From NCBI GenBank assembly GCA_002490835.1, contig DKUU01000026.1, forward strand, positions 33,642 through 97,641: a stretch of 64,000 nt of DNA, in the 5' to 3' direction. Positions 23,233 to 30,967 of the stretch are shown here, in pieces. The notes beneath the pieces are model-generated. The model worked only from the letters and a program-made list of their open reading frames with translations, was not told the DNA's origin and did no database searches. The translations under genes and the position numbers were made by a program. The stretch is from Lachnospiraceae bacterium UBA7196 (GTDB taxonomy: Bacteria; Bacillota; Clostridia; Lachnospirales; Lachnospiraceae). The number at the start of each line of letters is the position of its first letter. The stretch's first letter is position 1.

Positions 23233-24441
23233 ATGTTAAAAATGTCAGATGCAGCAATTAAGGATTTTTTACCGTTTTTTGCGAACGCGGGATTAGAGGT
23301 TGCTTTTTTGGTGCCGACACCGAACGGGTATCAAAAATCGATTATGGATGCAACGATGCCATTAAGAGAACTGTTAAGAGAAGCGAACATCCATAATTTT
23401 GCAGAGCAAAGGCAGGGACCGGAATATAAAGAGTTGGTAAAAACATATTTCTTAACAGCAGACGGCATGATCGAAACGGCAGCCTCTTTATATAGACCGA
23501 TAACAAAGCAAGGGGATCCCAGAATATGGTTTTACGATCTGAAACGATATTGTGTGCCGTGTAACTTGCTGGCTATCTTAGCTAATAAGGGTAATCTATA
23601 TGTGCTGAATCTATCTGATAAGAAAATTGTAAAATCAATGAATTTTGGCTTTATCAGTGAGGTTATTCAGCAGTTTATTGATGACGGTAATGCCGTTGCG
23701 AACGAGTTATTAAAGAAGATTCAGGATCTTCATAATAGCGGATTTTTAGAAAGTATTACAGCGGGAGATCCGGGGGTAGGGGATACGCTTGAATATGCGC
23801 TTGGTATTGCGAGGAATCCGTCAAAATTACCGGATTACAAGGGTATCGAGTTAAAGGCAAGCAGAACATCGACCTATAATAAGCCAAAGACAAGTAACAG
23901 GGTGAATTTATTCACGCAGGTGCCGGATTGGAAAAATAGTCGAGGAATGAATCGGGTAAAGCTGCTTGATACGTATGGTTATTGGAAAACGCAAGAGGAT
24001 GGGTCCCAAAGGTTTGATTTAAATTGTACATTACGTGCAAACGTGCCTAATCCACAAGGCTTATTTTTAGAAGTCGATATAGAGAATGATTTGCTGGTAA
24101 GTTATTGTACAAAAGATGATGCGATAAAGCGGTATGTGGCGCAATGGAATTTTTTATTGCTGAGACAGAGATTACTGGAAAAACATAAGGAAACATTCTG
24201 GGTAAAGGCTACAAGTAAAATGGAAAATGGGCAGGAATATTTCCGGTATGATAAAGTGGTTCATACAAAGAATCCAAATGCAAGTTTATTTCCACAATTG
24301 ATTGAAGAAGGCGTCATTACAGTGGATTATATTATGCATAGAGAAGAGAACGGTACGGTAAGAGACCATGGTTTTCCGTTTAAGATATTTCCGAAAGATT
24401 TAGATTTACTATTTCCGGAGCCGAAGACATATGAATTTTGA
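23233..24441 (+). CDS. MvaI/BcnI-family type II restriction endonuclease
   Basis: 402 residues. The second half is the MvaI/BcnI domain: E187 in GDTLEYALGIARNPSKLPDYKGIELKASR, with D201, E206 and K208 forming the PD-(D/E)xK-type centre (D-x4-E-x-K). The N-terminal about 170 residues form an extra, unassigned domain. These enzymes act as monomers on CCWGG (MvaI) or CCSGG (BcnI). It follows the methyltransferase by 10 bp in one operon; a weak GAGG precedes its ATG, which would keep its level below the methyltransferase. Confidence 0.8.
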   Translation: MLKMSDAAIKDFLPFFANAGLEVAFLVPTPNGYQKSIMDATMPLRELLREANIHNFAEQRQGPEYKELVKTYFLTADGMIETAASLYRPITKQGDPRIWFYDLKRYCVPCNLLAILANKGNLYVLNLSDKKIVKSMNFGFISEVIQQFIDDGNAVANELLKKIQDLHNSGFLESITAGDPGVGDTLEYALGIARNPSKLPDYKGIELKASRTSTYNKPKTSNRVNLFTQVPDWKNSRGMNRVKLLDTYGYWKTQEDGSQRFDLNCTLRANVPNPQGLFLEVDIENDLLVSYCTKDDAIKRYVAQWNFLLLRQRLLEKHKETFWVKATSKMENGQEYFRYDKVVHTKNPNASLFPQLIEEGVITVDYIMHREENGTVRDHGFPFKIFPKDLDLLFPEPKTYEF

Positions 24442-24452
24442 TGGAATCAAGC

Positions 24453-24520
24453 CTACAGCTCCACCGCCCATATGTCAAGGAAAGCCGGCGGCGGACTGTT
24501 TTGTCGGACTGTCGGATATG
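24453..24520 (+). repeat. Direct repeat flanking the restriction-modification unit, right copy
   Basis: 68-bp partner of 21663-21758, starting 12 bp after the endonuclease stop. Part of it forms the loop of the downstream terminator. Confidence 0.8.
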
Positions 24521-24541
24521 AGCTCCGCCGCCTGCTTTTTT
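24487..24541 (+). terminator. Terminator after the endonuclease
   Basis: GGCGGCGGA (24487-24495) pairs with TCCGCCGCC (24524-24532) and is followed by TGCTTTTTT. The loop of 28 nt is made of repeat DNA. It also abuts the end of the minus-strand XRE gene. Confidence 0.65.
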
Positions 24542-25049
24542 AAAGTTGTTTTTTTAAAAGCCGCTGCTTGAATGCCCTGACCCTTGCGCCGTAGCGGCTG
24601 GAAAAGATAATGCCTACCAAGAGCATACCAATTGCCGCTCCCTGTGCAAATTCCGCCGCATTGACTACAGCGGGATAATGATATAAGTTGGTATCTTTTA
24701 CGATGGTATAAGCTGCGATCAAAAGCATGGCAATCGCGTTGCAGATACGGACGCGCTTTTGATAGCGTTCCGCCTCCGTATTGGTATAATCGACTGCCTG
24801 TAACACGGTTTCTTTCATTTCATTATCCATATTCTCGCTTTTCCTTTCTCCATTTAGGATTTCCCGCAGATCGACCTCATAATAGTCGGACAGCTCGATC
24901 AAGAGATCCAGATCCGGCATATTGTTGCCGTTTTCCCAGCGGGATACGGTTCTATTTGATACGTTGCATTTTTCCGCAAGCTGTTCCTGAGTCAATCCCT
25001 TTTGCTTGCGGAGTTCTTTTAGAAAACTTCCAATTTTTTCCTGATTCAT
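24540..25049 (-). CDS. XRE-family regulator with membrane segments
   Basis: 169 residues. Residues 6-63 are a Cro/CI helix-turn-helix (LKELRKQKGLTQEQLAEKCNVSNRTVSRWENGNNMPDLDLLIELSDYY). After a linker, two hydrophobic helices follow (about 105-120 and 132-150), so the DNA-binding domain is probably tethered to the membrane. Such one-component regulators are common in Lachnospiraceae. AGGAGAAACCAA precedes the ATG. Target genes unknown. Confidence 0.8.
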   Translation of the reverse strand: MNQEKIGSFLKELRKQKGLTQEQLAEKCNVSNRTVSRWENGNNMPDLDLLIELSDYYEVDLREILNGERKSENMDNEMKETVLQAVDYTNTEAERYQKRVRICNAIAMLLIAAYTIVKDTNLYHYPAVVNAAEFAQGAAIGMLLVGIIFSSRYGARVRAFKQRLLKKQL

Positions 25050-25212
25050 TTGGTTTCTCCTTTCGAAGAGAAGCTTACCCCAAATACCTGACTTGAGAAC
25101 ACGACATAAAGCGGGAAATGCCCTGTTTTTGACCGGACAAAGGGTGTCTGCTATGTTTATCTTACCACAAATGCAGGCATTACGCGAATTACCCTTTGCG
25201 GGTCAGCGCATA

Positions 25213-25250
25213 AAAAAAGAAGAATGCCAATAGCAGGCATCCTTCTTTTT
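25213..25250. terminator. Bidirectional terminator after the lipoprotein gene
   Basis: A-rich and T-rich flanks with stem AGAAGAATGCC and GGCATCCTTCT (one mismatch) around AATAGCA. On the minus strand it lies just after the lipoprotein stop. The stretch 25050-25212 between it and the XRE start shows nothing else. Confidence 0.75.
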
Positions 25251-25268
25251 AGGATAGGAAAAATTGGT

Positions 25269-25658
25269 TTAGTTGATTCCCGTAATACCGAAATTTCCGT
25301 CCACCGACTTAAAAATGATATTCGGTGTGGCATCGCCCATGATAACGCCTGCTTTGGTTTCTTCCAGAGCGGAGACATCTACGGCGGCGATCACGGCACA
25401 TCTTTCTTCCGTAAAAATGGTATCTTCGCCTAATGCCAGAAAAGATTCCTTATCTTCAACGACTTCACCGTTTACCGCAAGGGGATAGCTGCACAGATCC
25501 GCCAGCGCTGCGAGATCTTTGTCGGCCATAGCGCTCTGGATATTTTCGGCAAAGGATGTGTTATCTGTGGGTGCGGGTGCGGCTGTCTCTTGCGCGCCGC
25601 AGCCGACGCAGGTAAGAAGCATGATTGCGGTGATTGCGATAGCTTTCCATTTTTTCAT
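25269..25658 (-). CDS. Small secreted lipoprotein
   Basis: 129 residues from ATG 25658 (GAGGAAGAAATT before it); an in-frame ATG nine codons upstream lacks a ribosome binding site. The signal peptide MKKWKAIAITAIMLLTCVGC ends in a lipobox-like TCVGC, so the protein is lipid-anchored outside the cell. A Thr/Ala/Pro linker leads to a roughly 90-residue domain (AENIQSAMADKDLAALADLCSYPL...DATPNIIFKSVDGNFGITGIN) of the NTF2/DUF4878-like size class. Function unknown. It is divergent from the LytTR system. Confidence 0.7.
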   Translation of the reverse strand: MKKWKAIAITAIMLLTCVGCGAQETAAPAPTDNTSFAENIQSAMADKDLAALADLCSYPLAVNGEVVEDKESFLALGEDTIFTEERCAVIAAVDVSALEETKAGVIMGDATPNIIFKSVDGNFGITGIN

Positions 25659-25906
25659 AATTTCTTCCTCCAAAATCTTCCTCACAAGTCATTTTCTATT
25701 TATTTTGCTATTTTAGTATAGCGCCTCTAAGCGTTTGACAGCAATCTCACTTTCTTCGCATATCTCTCCCTGTTTTTCGCAAACGGTAATCTGATCCGCC
25801 GAATCCGGTTGATTAATGATAGTAATTTCGGTATAATTTGCGATAGTATTTCGATTATCTGCGCATATTGGCCGGCAGCTTATAGAAATCAGCAGGGAGT
25901 TTGGGT

Positions 25907-26647
25907 ATGAAGGTGATCATCTGTGATGATAATGTCAGGGATCTGCAGACAATAGAAGGATTGTTGATACAATATAAATTGCAGCATTCGGACAGGGCGT
26001 TTGAACTGGAAAAATTTTCCGATCCGTCCAGACTGTATCAGGAGATTACAGAAGGAAGAGCGGCTGATCTGTATATTTTGGATATGCTGATGCCGAAACG
26101 GACGGGCATCGACCTTGGAAAAAAGATTCGAAATTGCGGGCATAAAAGTATCATTATTTATCTCACTTCTTCTGACGATTATGCGCTGGACGCTTATGGG
26201 GTACACGCGATCAGGTATCTCTTGAAACCGATCAGGGAGGAAAAGCTTTTTGAGGCCTTGGACTATGGATTATCCCTATTCGGGAAAAAGGACGATGCAG
26301 GTGCCGTCTATTTGGTGAAAACGAAGGAAGGATTGGCCAGAACGCCTTATTCTAAGATAGAATACATTGAAAACGTGAACAGAAGACTGGAAGTACATCT
26401 GGTCGGGGGAAGCACATTGAAAAGTATCTTTATCCGCAGATCTTTTGAAAAGGAGACCGAAGGACTGGCGGCGGAAAGAAATTTTCTGCAGATCCATAAA
26501 TCGTTCTTGGTCAATCTCGATCATGTAAAGCAGTTGGGAATGGGCGTTATGATCATGGAATCGGGCAGGCAGCTTCCGGTCAGCAAGGCGAAGGCGGCAA
26601 TGGTCAAACGGGAATATCTGCTATTTGTTTCCGGGAAATACAGATAA
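25907..26647 (+). CDS. LytTR-family response regulator
   Basis: 246 residues. Receiver domain 1-120 with acidic pocket D7-D8, phosphoacceptor D59 (LYILDMLMP), T/S at TSS and the K of LLKP. LytTR DNA-binding domain about 135-240 (SKIEYIENVNRRLEVHLVGG...FLQIHKSFLVNLDHV). ATG 25907 is preferred to TTG 25901 by spacing from AGGGAG. It pairs with the kinase 20 bp downstream. No peptide pheromone gene was seen nearby. The 215-bp region before it shows no gene; targets unknown. Confidence 0.85.
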   Translation: MKVIICDDNVRDLQTIEGLLIQYKLQHSDRAFELEKFSDPSRLYQEITEGRAADLYILDMLMPKRTGIDLGKKIRNCGHKSIIIYLTSSDDYALDAYGVHAIRYLLKPIREEKLFEALDYGLSLFGKKDDAGAVYLVKTKEGLARTPYSKIEYIENVNRRLEVHLVGGSTLKSIFIRRSFEKETEGLAAERNFLQIHKSFLVNLDHVKQLGMGVMIMESGRQLPVSKAKAAMVKREYLLFVSGKYR

Positions 26648-26667
26648 GCGGCGGGAAAGGTAAGAAT

Positions 26668-27978
26668 ATGGAAATGGTTTATTTAAAGGACATATCCTAT
26701 ACGCTGAGTCATATCTTTTTTATGGGATTCATCTATTTGTTCCTGACGCCGCGTTTTACAAAAAAAGCGACGTTGGCGATCTGTCTGGTGGCGTGTTTTG
26801 TAATGAATCTGCTGGATCTGCTTAAGCTGCATCTATTTTCAGGCGACAGTGTGGTTTACTTTTTTACTACGCTCGTGCAGATTGCGATAGCCCAGTTTAC
26901 GGGACTTTTTATTGCCAGAAAAAGGGACAGCAGAGTGCTTTTCATCGGCTTGAGCGCGTCTAATTATGTTATTGTGGGCAGTATAACGGCGTCGATCCTT
27001 TACATCTATACGGAAAATATGTGGGTGGCGCTGATTGGAAATATCGTGATGCACCTTGTCATTTTATGGGTGTTATATGTAAAGATCGCAGATATCTTTC
27101 ATATGTTCTGCGAACGCGATCTGGGAAAAAGCTGGTGGGAGCTGTGTTTGATCCCAGTGTTTTTTTATTGTTGTTTTTCCTGTGTGGCTTTTTTTCCCTA
27201 TACGCTGTATGAATATCCCCATAATATCTTAGTCAGCATTTTTTTGATGATCACGATGCTTGTTTCCTATGTCGTGGTGTTGCGCTATCTGCACAGTGAG
27301 ACGAAGCAGGTGGAAGCATATTGGAAGAATGTGATGTTCGAATCTTATATCAAAGGTTTGGAGAGCCAGAATTATCTGGTGGAGCGCGCAGAGCGGAACC
27401 TGAGGATACTGCGGCATGATATCAGGCATTATTCCACGACGATAGACGCTTTGTTAAGGCAGGGCAATTATGAGGAAATCGGTAAGATCGCGGGACATAT
27501 CAGTGATGTGGTGGATGAAAACAAGGTTGAGAGGTATTGTGAAAACCTGATCGTCAATACCATTCTTCTCAAAGTGTCGGAACAGGCGAAACCTTTTCAG
27601 ATCGATATCCGTGCGGATGTACTGATACCGGGGGATATTCCGGTTAATGCGTATGAGTTTGCGATGGTGCTCGCTAATTTACTGGAAAATGCCGTGTTTG
27701 CGGTAAAGGATTTAGAGCAGGAGAAAAGAAAGATCCATGCCAAGATCCACTGTACGGACGGATATCTGCTGATCGATCTGGAAAATGAATACGGGGGAAG
27801 GATCGACTTTGATTCTCTCACAGGATTGCCAAAAAGCCAAAAAGGAGCAGGACATGGGCTGGGGATGCAGAGCGTACAGGCTTTTTGCGATAAATTGGGC
27901 GGAAATATTGAATGTTATTGTGAAAAGAATCGGTTTCGATTGATATTGTTTGCAAAGTTTTCGCCGGTTTCCGTCTAA
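26668..27978 (+). CDS. AgrC-like GHKL sensor histidine kinase
   Basis: 436 residues. About six membrane helices (residues 10-205) are followed by a short coiled coil, the phosphoacceptor region LRILRHDIRHYS (H250 or H254), and a GHKL ATPase domain with N-box LANLLENAVFAV and G-box GAGHGLGMQSVQAF. This architecture is that of AgrC/BlpH/ComD kinases, which sense peptides, but here no precursor peptide is next to it, so the signal is unknown. Cotranscribed with the LytTR regulator. Confidence 0.85.
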   Translation: MEMVYLKDISYTLSHIFFMGFIYLFLTPRFTKKATLAICLVACFVMNLLDLLKLHLFSGDSVVYFFTTLVQIAIAQFTGLFIARKRDSRVLFIGLSASNYVIVGSITASILYIYTENMWVALIGNIVMHLVILWVLYVKIADIFHMFCERDLGKSWWELCLIPVFFYCCFSCVAFFPYTLYEYPHNILVSIFLMITMLVSYVVVLRYLHSETKQVEAYWKNVMFESYIKGLESQNYLVERAERNLRILRHDIRHYSTTIDALLRQGNYEEIGKIAGHISDVVDENKVERYCENLIVNTILLKVSEQAKPFQIDIRADVLIPGDIPVNAYEFAMVLANLLENAVFAVKDLEQEKRKIHAKIHCTDGYLLIDLENEYGGRIDFDSLTGLPKSQKGAGHGLGMQSVQAFCDKLGGNIECYCEKNRFRLILFAKFSPVSV

Positions 27979-27992
27979 TATAGAAGAAGGGG

Positions 27993-28046
27993 TTGACAGG
28001 AAATGAAATAAAGTTGTATAGTATTTTGGAGTTAGTTATTACTAAC
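27993..28046 (+). promoter_or_regulatory. ZIP gene promoter and palindromic operator
   Basis: TTGACA (27993-27998), an 18-bp spacer and TATAGT (28017-28022), then the perfect palindrome GTTAGT-TATT-ACTAAC (28031-28046) at the transcription start. A half site (ATACTAAC) follows at about 28063. The dyad resembles DtxR/MntR-type metal-repressor boxes, which would fit a metal importer; this is inference. Confidence 0.6.
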
Positions 28047-28116
28047 TGAATGGCGGCTGCATATACTAACCATAAGAGTCTAAAAGTAGAAATAGAAACG
28101 ATAGAAAGGCGCTGCT

Positions 28117-28899
28117 ATGAATCTATGGATTTTTCAAGGGATCATGATACCGCTTGTCGGGACAACGCTGGGTTCCGCCTGTGTTTTGTTTATGAAAAAT
28201 AAACTGGATCAACGGCTGCAGAGCGCATTGACAGGGTTTGCGGCGGGTGTCATGGTCGCGGCTTCCATCTGGAGCCTGCTCATCCCCGCAATGGAGCAGG
28301 CGCAGCCCATGGGAAAGTGGGCGTTTATGCCGGCGGCGGCCGGTTTTTGGTTCGGTATCCTGTTTTTGCTGTTTTTGGACCGTCTGGTTCCGCATCTTCA
28401 CGCAAACAGTAAAAAAGCGGAGGGGCCGAAAAGCAGTCTGCAAAAGACGACGATGCTGGTGCTGGCGGTGACGCTTCACAATCTGCCGGAGGGCATGGCC
28501 GTGGGTGTGGTCTATGCCGGATGGCTTTCCGGAGATGCCGGGATCACGGCTATGGGAGCGTTTGCGCTTTCCCTTGGGATCGCGATTCAGAATTTTCCCG
28601 AAGGGGCGATCATCTCCATGCCCTTGCGGACAGAGGGCGTGAGCAAGGGAAAGGCCTTCCTTTATGGTGCGCTTTCCGGCGCGGTGGAGCCGCTTGGCGC
28701 GGTTATGACGATACTGGCGGCACACTTTGTGGTCCCGCTCCTGCCTTATATGTTAAGCTTTGCGGCCGGCGCGATGATCTATGTGGTGGTGGAAGAACTG
28801 GTCCCGGAAATGTCGGACGGGGAATATGCCGACGTGGGAACGCTTTTGTTTGCGGCAGGATTTACGGTCATGATGGCGCTGGATGTGGCGCTGGGATAA
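28117..28899 (+). CDS. ZIP-family divalent metal transporter
   Basis: 260 residues with eight predicted helices. The metal path motifs are HNLPEGMAVGV (helix 4, about residue 120) and QNFPEGAIISMP (helix 5; the first residue is Asn, not His). A His-poor loop (VPHLHANSKKAEG) joins helices 3 and 4. ZIP proteins bring Zn, Mn or Fe into the cytosol. GAAAGGCGCTGCT precedes the ATG. The last 121 bp overlap the end of the MATE gene on the other strand. Confidence 0.85.
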   Translation: MNLWIFQGIMIPLVGTTLGSACVLFMKNKLDQRLQSALTGFAAGVMVAASIWSLLIPAMEQAQPMGKWAFMPAAAGFWFGILFLLFLDRLVPHLHANSKKAEGPKSSLQKTTMLVLAVTLHNLPEGMAVGVVYAGWLSGDAGITAMGAFALSLGIAIQNFPEGAIISMPLRTEGVSKGKAFLYGALSGAVEPLGAVMTILAAHFVVPLLPYMLSFAAGAMIYVVVEELVPEMSDGEYADVGTLLFAAGFTVMMALDVALG

Positions 28900-30254
28900 T
28901 TCATGGAAGGAGACGCGGCAGACAACCCGCGGTAAGTCCTGACATACAGTACAATGGCGAGGGCGGTAGATAAGATATCAGCCACCGGCTGCGCCCACAC
29001 AAGTCCTGTCAGGCCGAACGCCGCCTTTAAGACAAAGAGAGCGGGAATATAGATGATGCCCTGTCTGCTTAAGCTGATGATGAGGGAAGCGGTGGCTGCG
29101 CCCATAGCCTGTATGCTGTTGACAAGGACGTAAAACAGGCCGAACAGAAAACTTGTAGACAATAAAATATGGGCAAATTGAATCGCGTAATCTGTGGCTG
29201 TCGGATCCGTCAAAAAGGCGCTGACGATCTGTCCTGTGGTAACGAAACAGAGAATGGTCAGAAAAGTGCCCAGAGCCAAAGCAGAGATAGCGGAGAACCG
29301 AAATACATCCTTGAACCTTTTCCATAATTTTGCCCCTACGCAGTAACCGAGTAACGGCTGTATGCCCTGTCCCAGCCCCATGCAGATCATTCCTGTGATA
29401 ACAGTCACTTTCATGGCGACGCCGATTCCGGCCACCGCCATATCTCCGTAGTCAGCGATCTGACTGTTAATGATAATCTGGGAAACGCTCATCAAAAGAG
29501 ACCCCAGTGCGGCGGGAATGCCGATGGCAAGGACGCTGCTGCAGACTTTATCTTTCAGGGTAAAATCCTTTACGTGGATGCTGAGGCTTGATCTCCCCAG
29601 AAGAAAGTAACAGATATAAAATACGGCGCCCGCTGCGTTTCCGATCACAGTGGCAATAGCCGCACCCGCGATATTCCAATGAAAGCCCAGAATCATAATG
29701 GGATCGAGGATCACATTCAACAGATTTCCTAAAAGTTGTCCCATGCAGGCAATTCCGGATTTTCCCTCCGCGCGGATCACATTGGTATAGCAGTTTGAAA
29801 TCAGGACAAAAGGACCGCTGCAAGAAACGATGGTTAGATAGGTTTTTGTCGGTTCCAACGTGTCAGAACTTGCGCCGATCAGTGTCAGGATTGGCTCCAT
29901 AAAGAGTAAAAAAAGGGCCGTTATGATTATGCCGATAATGACGCAGCTCCACATACAGAAAGCGCAGACTTTTTTGGCGTAGTCCGTGTTTCCTTCGCCC
30001 AGCGCGCGGGAAATGACAGAAGTGCCGCCGACGCCAAAGACGGTTCCTATCGCCATAAAGATCAAAAATACAGGGGTTGCGAGTGAGACAGCCGCGACCT
30101 GTAAGGCGTCGTGCGTCTGTCCGATAAAGAAGGTGTCGGCCAGATTGTAGACCAGCACCATGAGCATTGCCGCCATAGCGGGGAGGGCGTTTTTTAATAC
30201 GGCCTGTGAGACCGGGGCTTTGTGAAAGATTTCCATTGCTTTTTGATCGTTCAT
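28779..30254 (-). CDS. MATE-family multidrug efflux transporter with an odd C-terminal tail
   Basis: 491 residues from ATG 30254 (GGAGGAATTATC before it); earlier in-frame starts lie among operator sites. Twelve membrane helices with MATE features (LADTFFIGQTHD, GVGGTSVISRALGEGN, MGLGQGIQPLLGYCVGAKLW). The protein should end near YRGLSAASPS; instead about 41 Ser/Thr/Ala-rich residues follow that are simply the reverse complement of the ZIP 3' end. A deletion of the original stop and spacer would explain this. It is an efflux pump for cationic drugs driven by Na+ or H+, controlled by the MarR protein upstream. Confidence 0.85.
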   Translation of the reverse strand: MNDQKAMEIFHKAPVSQAVLKNALPAMAAMLMVLVYNLADTFFIGQTHDALQVAAVSLATPVFLIFMAIGTVFGVGGTSVISRALGEGNTDYAKKVCAFCMWSCVIIGIIITALFLLFMEPILTLIGASSDTLEPTKTYLTIVSCSGPFVLISNCYTNVIRAEGKSGIACMGQLLGNLLNVILDPIMILGFHWNIAGAAIATVIGNAAGAVFYICYFLLGRSSLSIHVKDFTLKDKVCSSVLAIGIPAALGSLLMSVSQIIINSQIADYGDMAVAGIGVAMKVTVITGMICMGLGQGIQPLLGYCVGAKLWKRFKDVFRFSAISALALGTFLTILCFVTTGQIVSAFLTDPTATDYAIQFAHILLSTSFLFGLFYVLVNSIQAMGAATASLIISLSRQGIIYIPALFVLKAAFGLTGLVWAQPVADILSTALAIVLYVRTYRGLSAASPSMNYPSATSSAIMTVNPAANKSVPTSAYSPSDISGTSSSTTT

Positions 30255-30337
30255 GATAATTCCTCCATATCTTAGTATTTTATGTTGAAGAACAAGGGCA
30301 GAATTTTGAATCTGTAAGCCTTGTTCCCTTTTAGAAC

Positions 30338-30367
30338 GATTGCATGCGATTAAAAGCATGCGATTGA
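30338..30367. promoter_or_regulatory. Two GCATGCGATT operator sites before the MATE gene
   Basis: GATTGCATGCGATT and AAGCATGCGATTGA lie four bases apart upstream of the MATE start; a third copy stands before the marR gene (30952-30967). The core is close to the palindrome ATCGCATGCGAT. The placement in both promoter regions and nowhere else noticed points to the MarR protein as the binder. The MATE leader (30255-30330) also contains an 8-bp hairpin (GAACAAGG with CCTTGTTC). Confidence 0.65.
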
Positions 30368-30467
30368 TGATAGTAAACAATTGACTGTCATTATCGGCAG
30401 ACGATCATTTTGTTTTATATTGCGCTGTACATTCAGCCGGAACGGCTTTACGCGGACAAGGCGGCCG

Positions 30468-30905
30468 TCATAGCTTAGCGGCGCTGCGGTTCACTTCTTT
30501 TAACAGGGATAACAGACATTCCTGCTCCGCGGCGGAAAGATTTTCCACAAGCAGTTTTTCGGTCTGTTCCATCTCCTGTTTTGCCAAGTCGCAGAACTGC
30601 TCGCCGAGCGCTGTGATCTCTACATATTTGATCCGCTTATCGTCTCTGTCTCCGGAAACGGCCACCAGTTTTTTGAGTTCCAGACGGGAGATCAGGCCGG
30701 CGGTCGTAGACTGGGCGAGCGACAGGCATTTTTCCAGTTCTTTAAAGGTCAGTTTTTTTGCGGGCGCATGCTGTAATTCAATTAAGGCTGTCATTTGGGA
30801 AAGGGTTAGGCCCTTTGCCTTCATCTGGTTGTTTACCCTCTTTTCCAGCGCATTATGTATCTGGCGCACTAAAAGCCCACAGGTATTGTGTTCGCTCAAG
30901 TTCAT
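30468..30905 (-). CDS. MarR-family regulator of the MATE pump
   Basis: 145 residues from ATG 30905, preceded by GGGAGGC; an in-frame ATG six codons upstream has no ribosome binding site. Winged helix with LTLSQMTALIELQHAPAKKLTFKELEKCLSLAQSTTAGLISRLELKKLV and the wing DRDDKRIKYVEIT. C-terminal dimer helix. It is transcribed in the same direction as the MATE gene 213 bp downstream, and both share the AGCATGCGATT sites, so it should repress both until a drug binds. Confidence 0.85.
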   Translation of the reverse strand: MNLSEHNTCGLLVRQIHNALEKRVNNQMKAKGLTLSQMTALIELQHAPAKKLTFKELEKCLSLAQSTTAGLISRLELKKLVAVSGDRDDKRIKYVEITALGEQFCDLAKQEMEQTEKLLVENLSAAEQECLLSLLKEVNRSAAKL

Positions 30906-30951
30906 GCCTCCCATCTGAAACACAGGTTAACACACTTTTTTAGATAAGTCA

Positions 30952-30967
30952 ATAGCATGCGATTAAT
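30952..30967. promoter_or_regulatory. GCATGCGATT operator before marR
   Basis: ATAGCATGCGATTAAT, just upstream of a TTGACT -35 (minus strand, about 30943-30948) for the marR gene. Same core as the two sites before the MATE gene, consistent with autoregulation. Confidence 0.6.

Noticed and set aside
25686..25906. A possible peptide pheromone gene for the LytTR/GHKL pair
   Set aside because: No small frame with a leader and core peptide pattern was found on either strand between the lipoprotein and the regulator.
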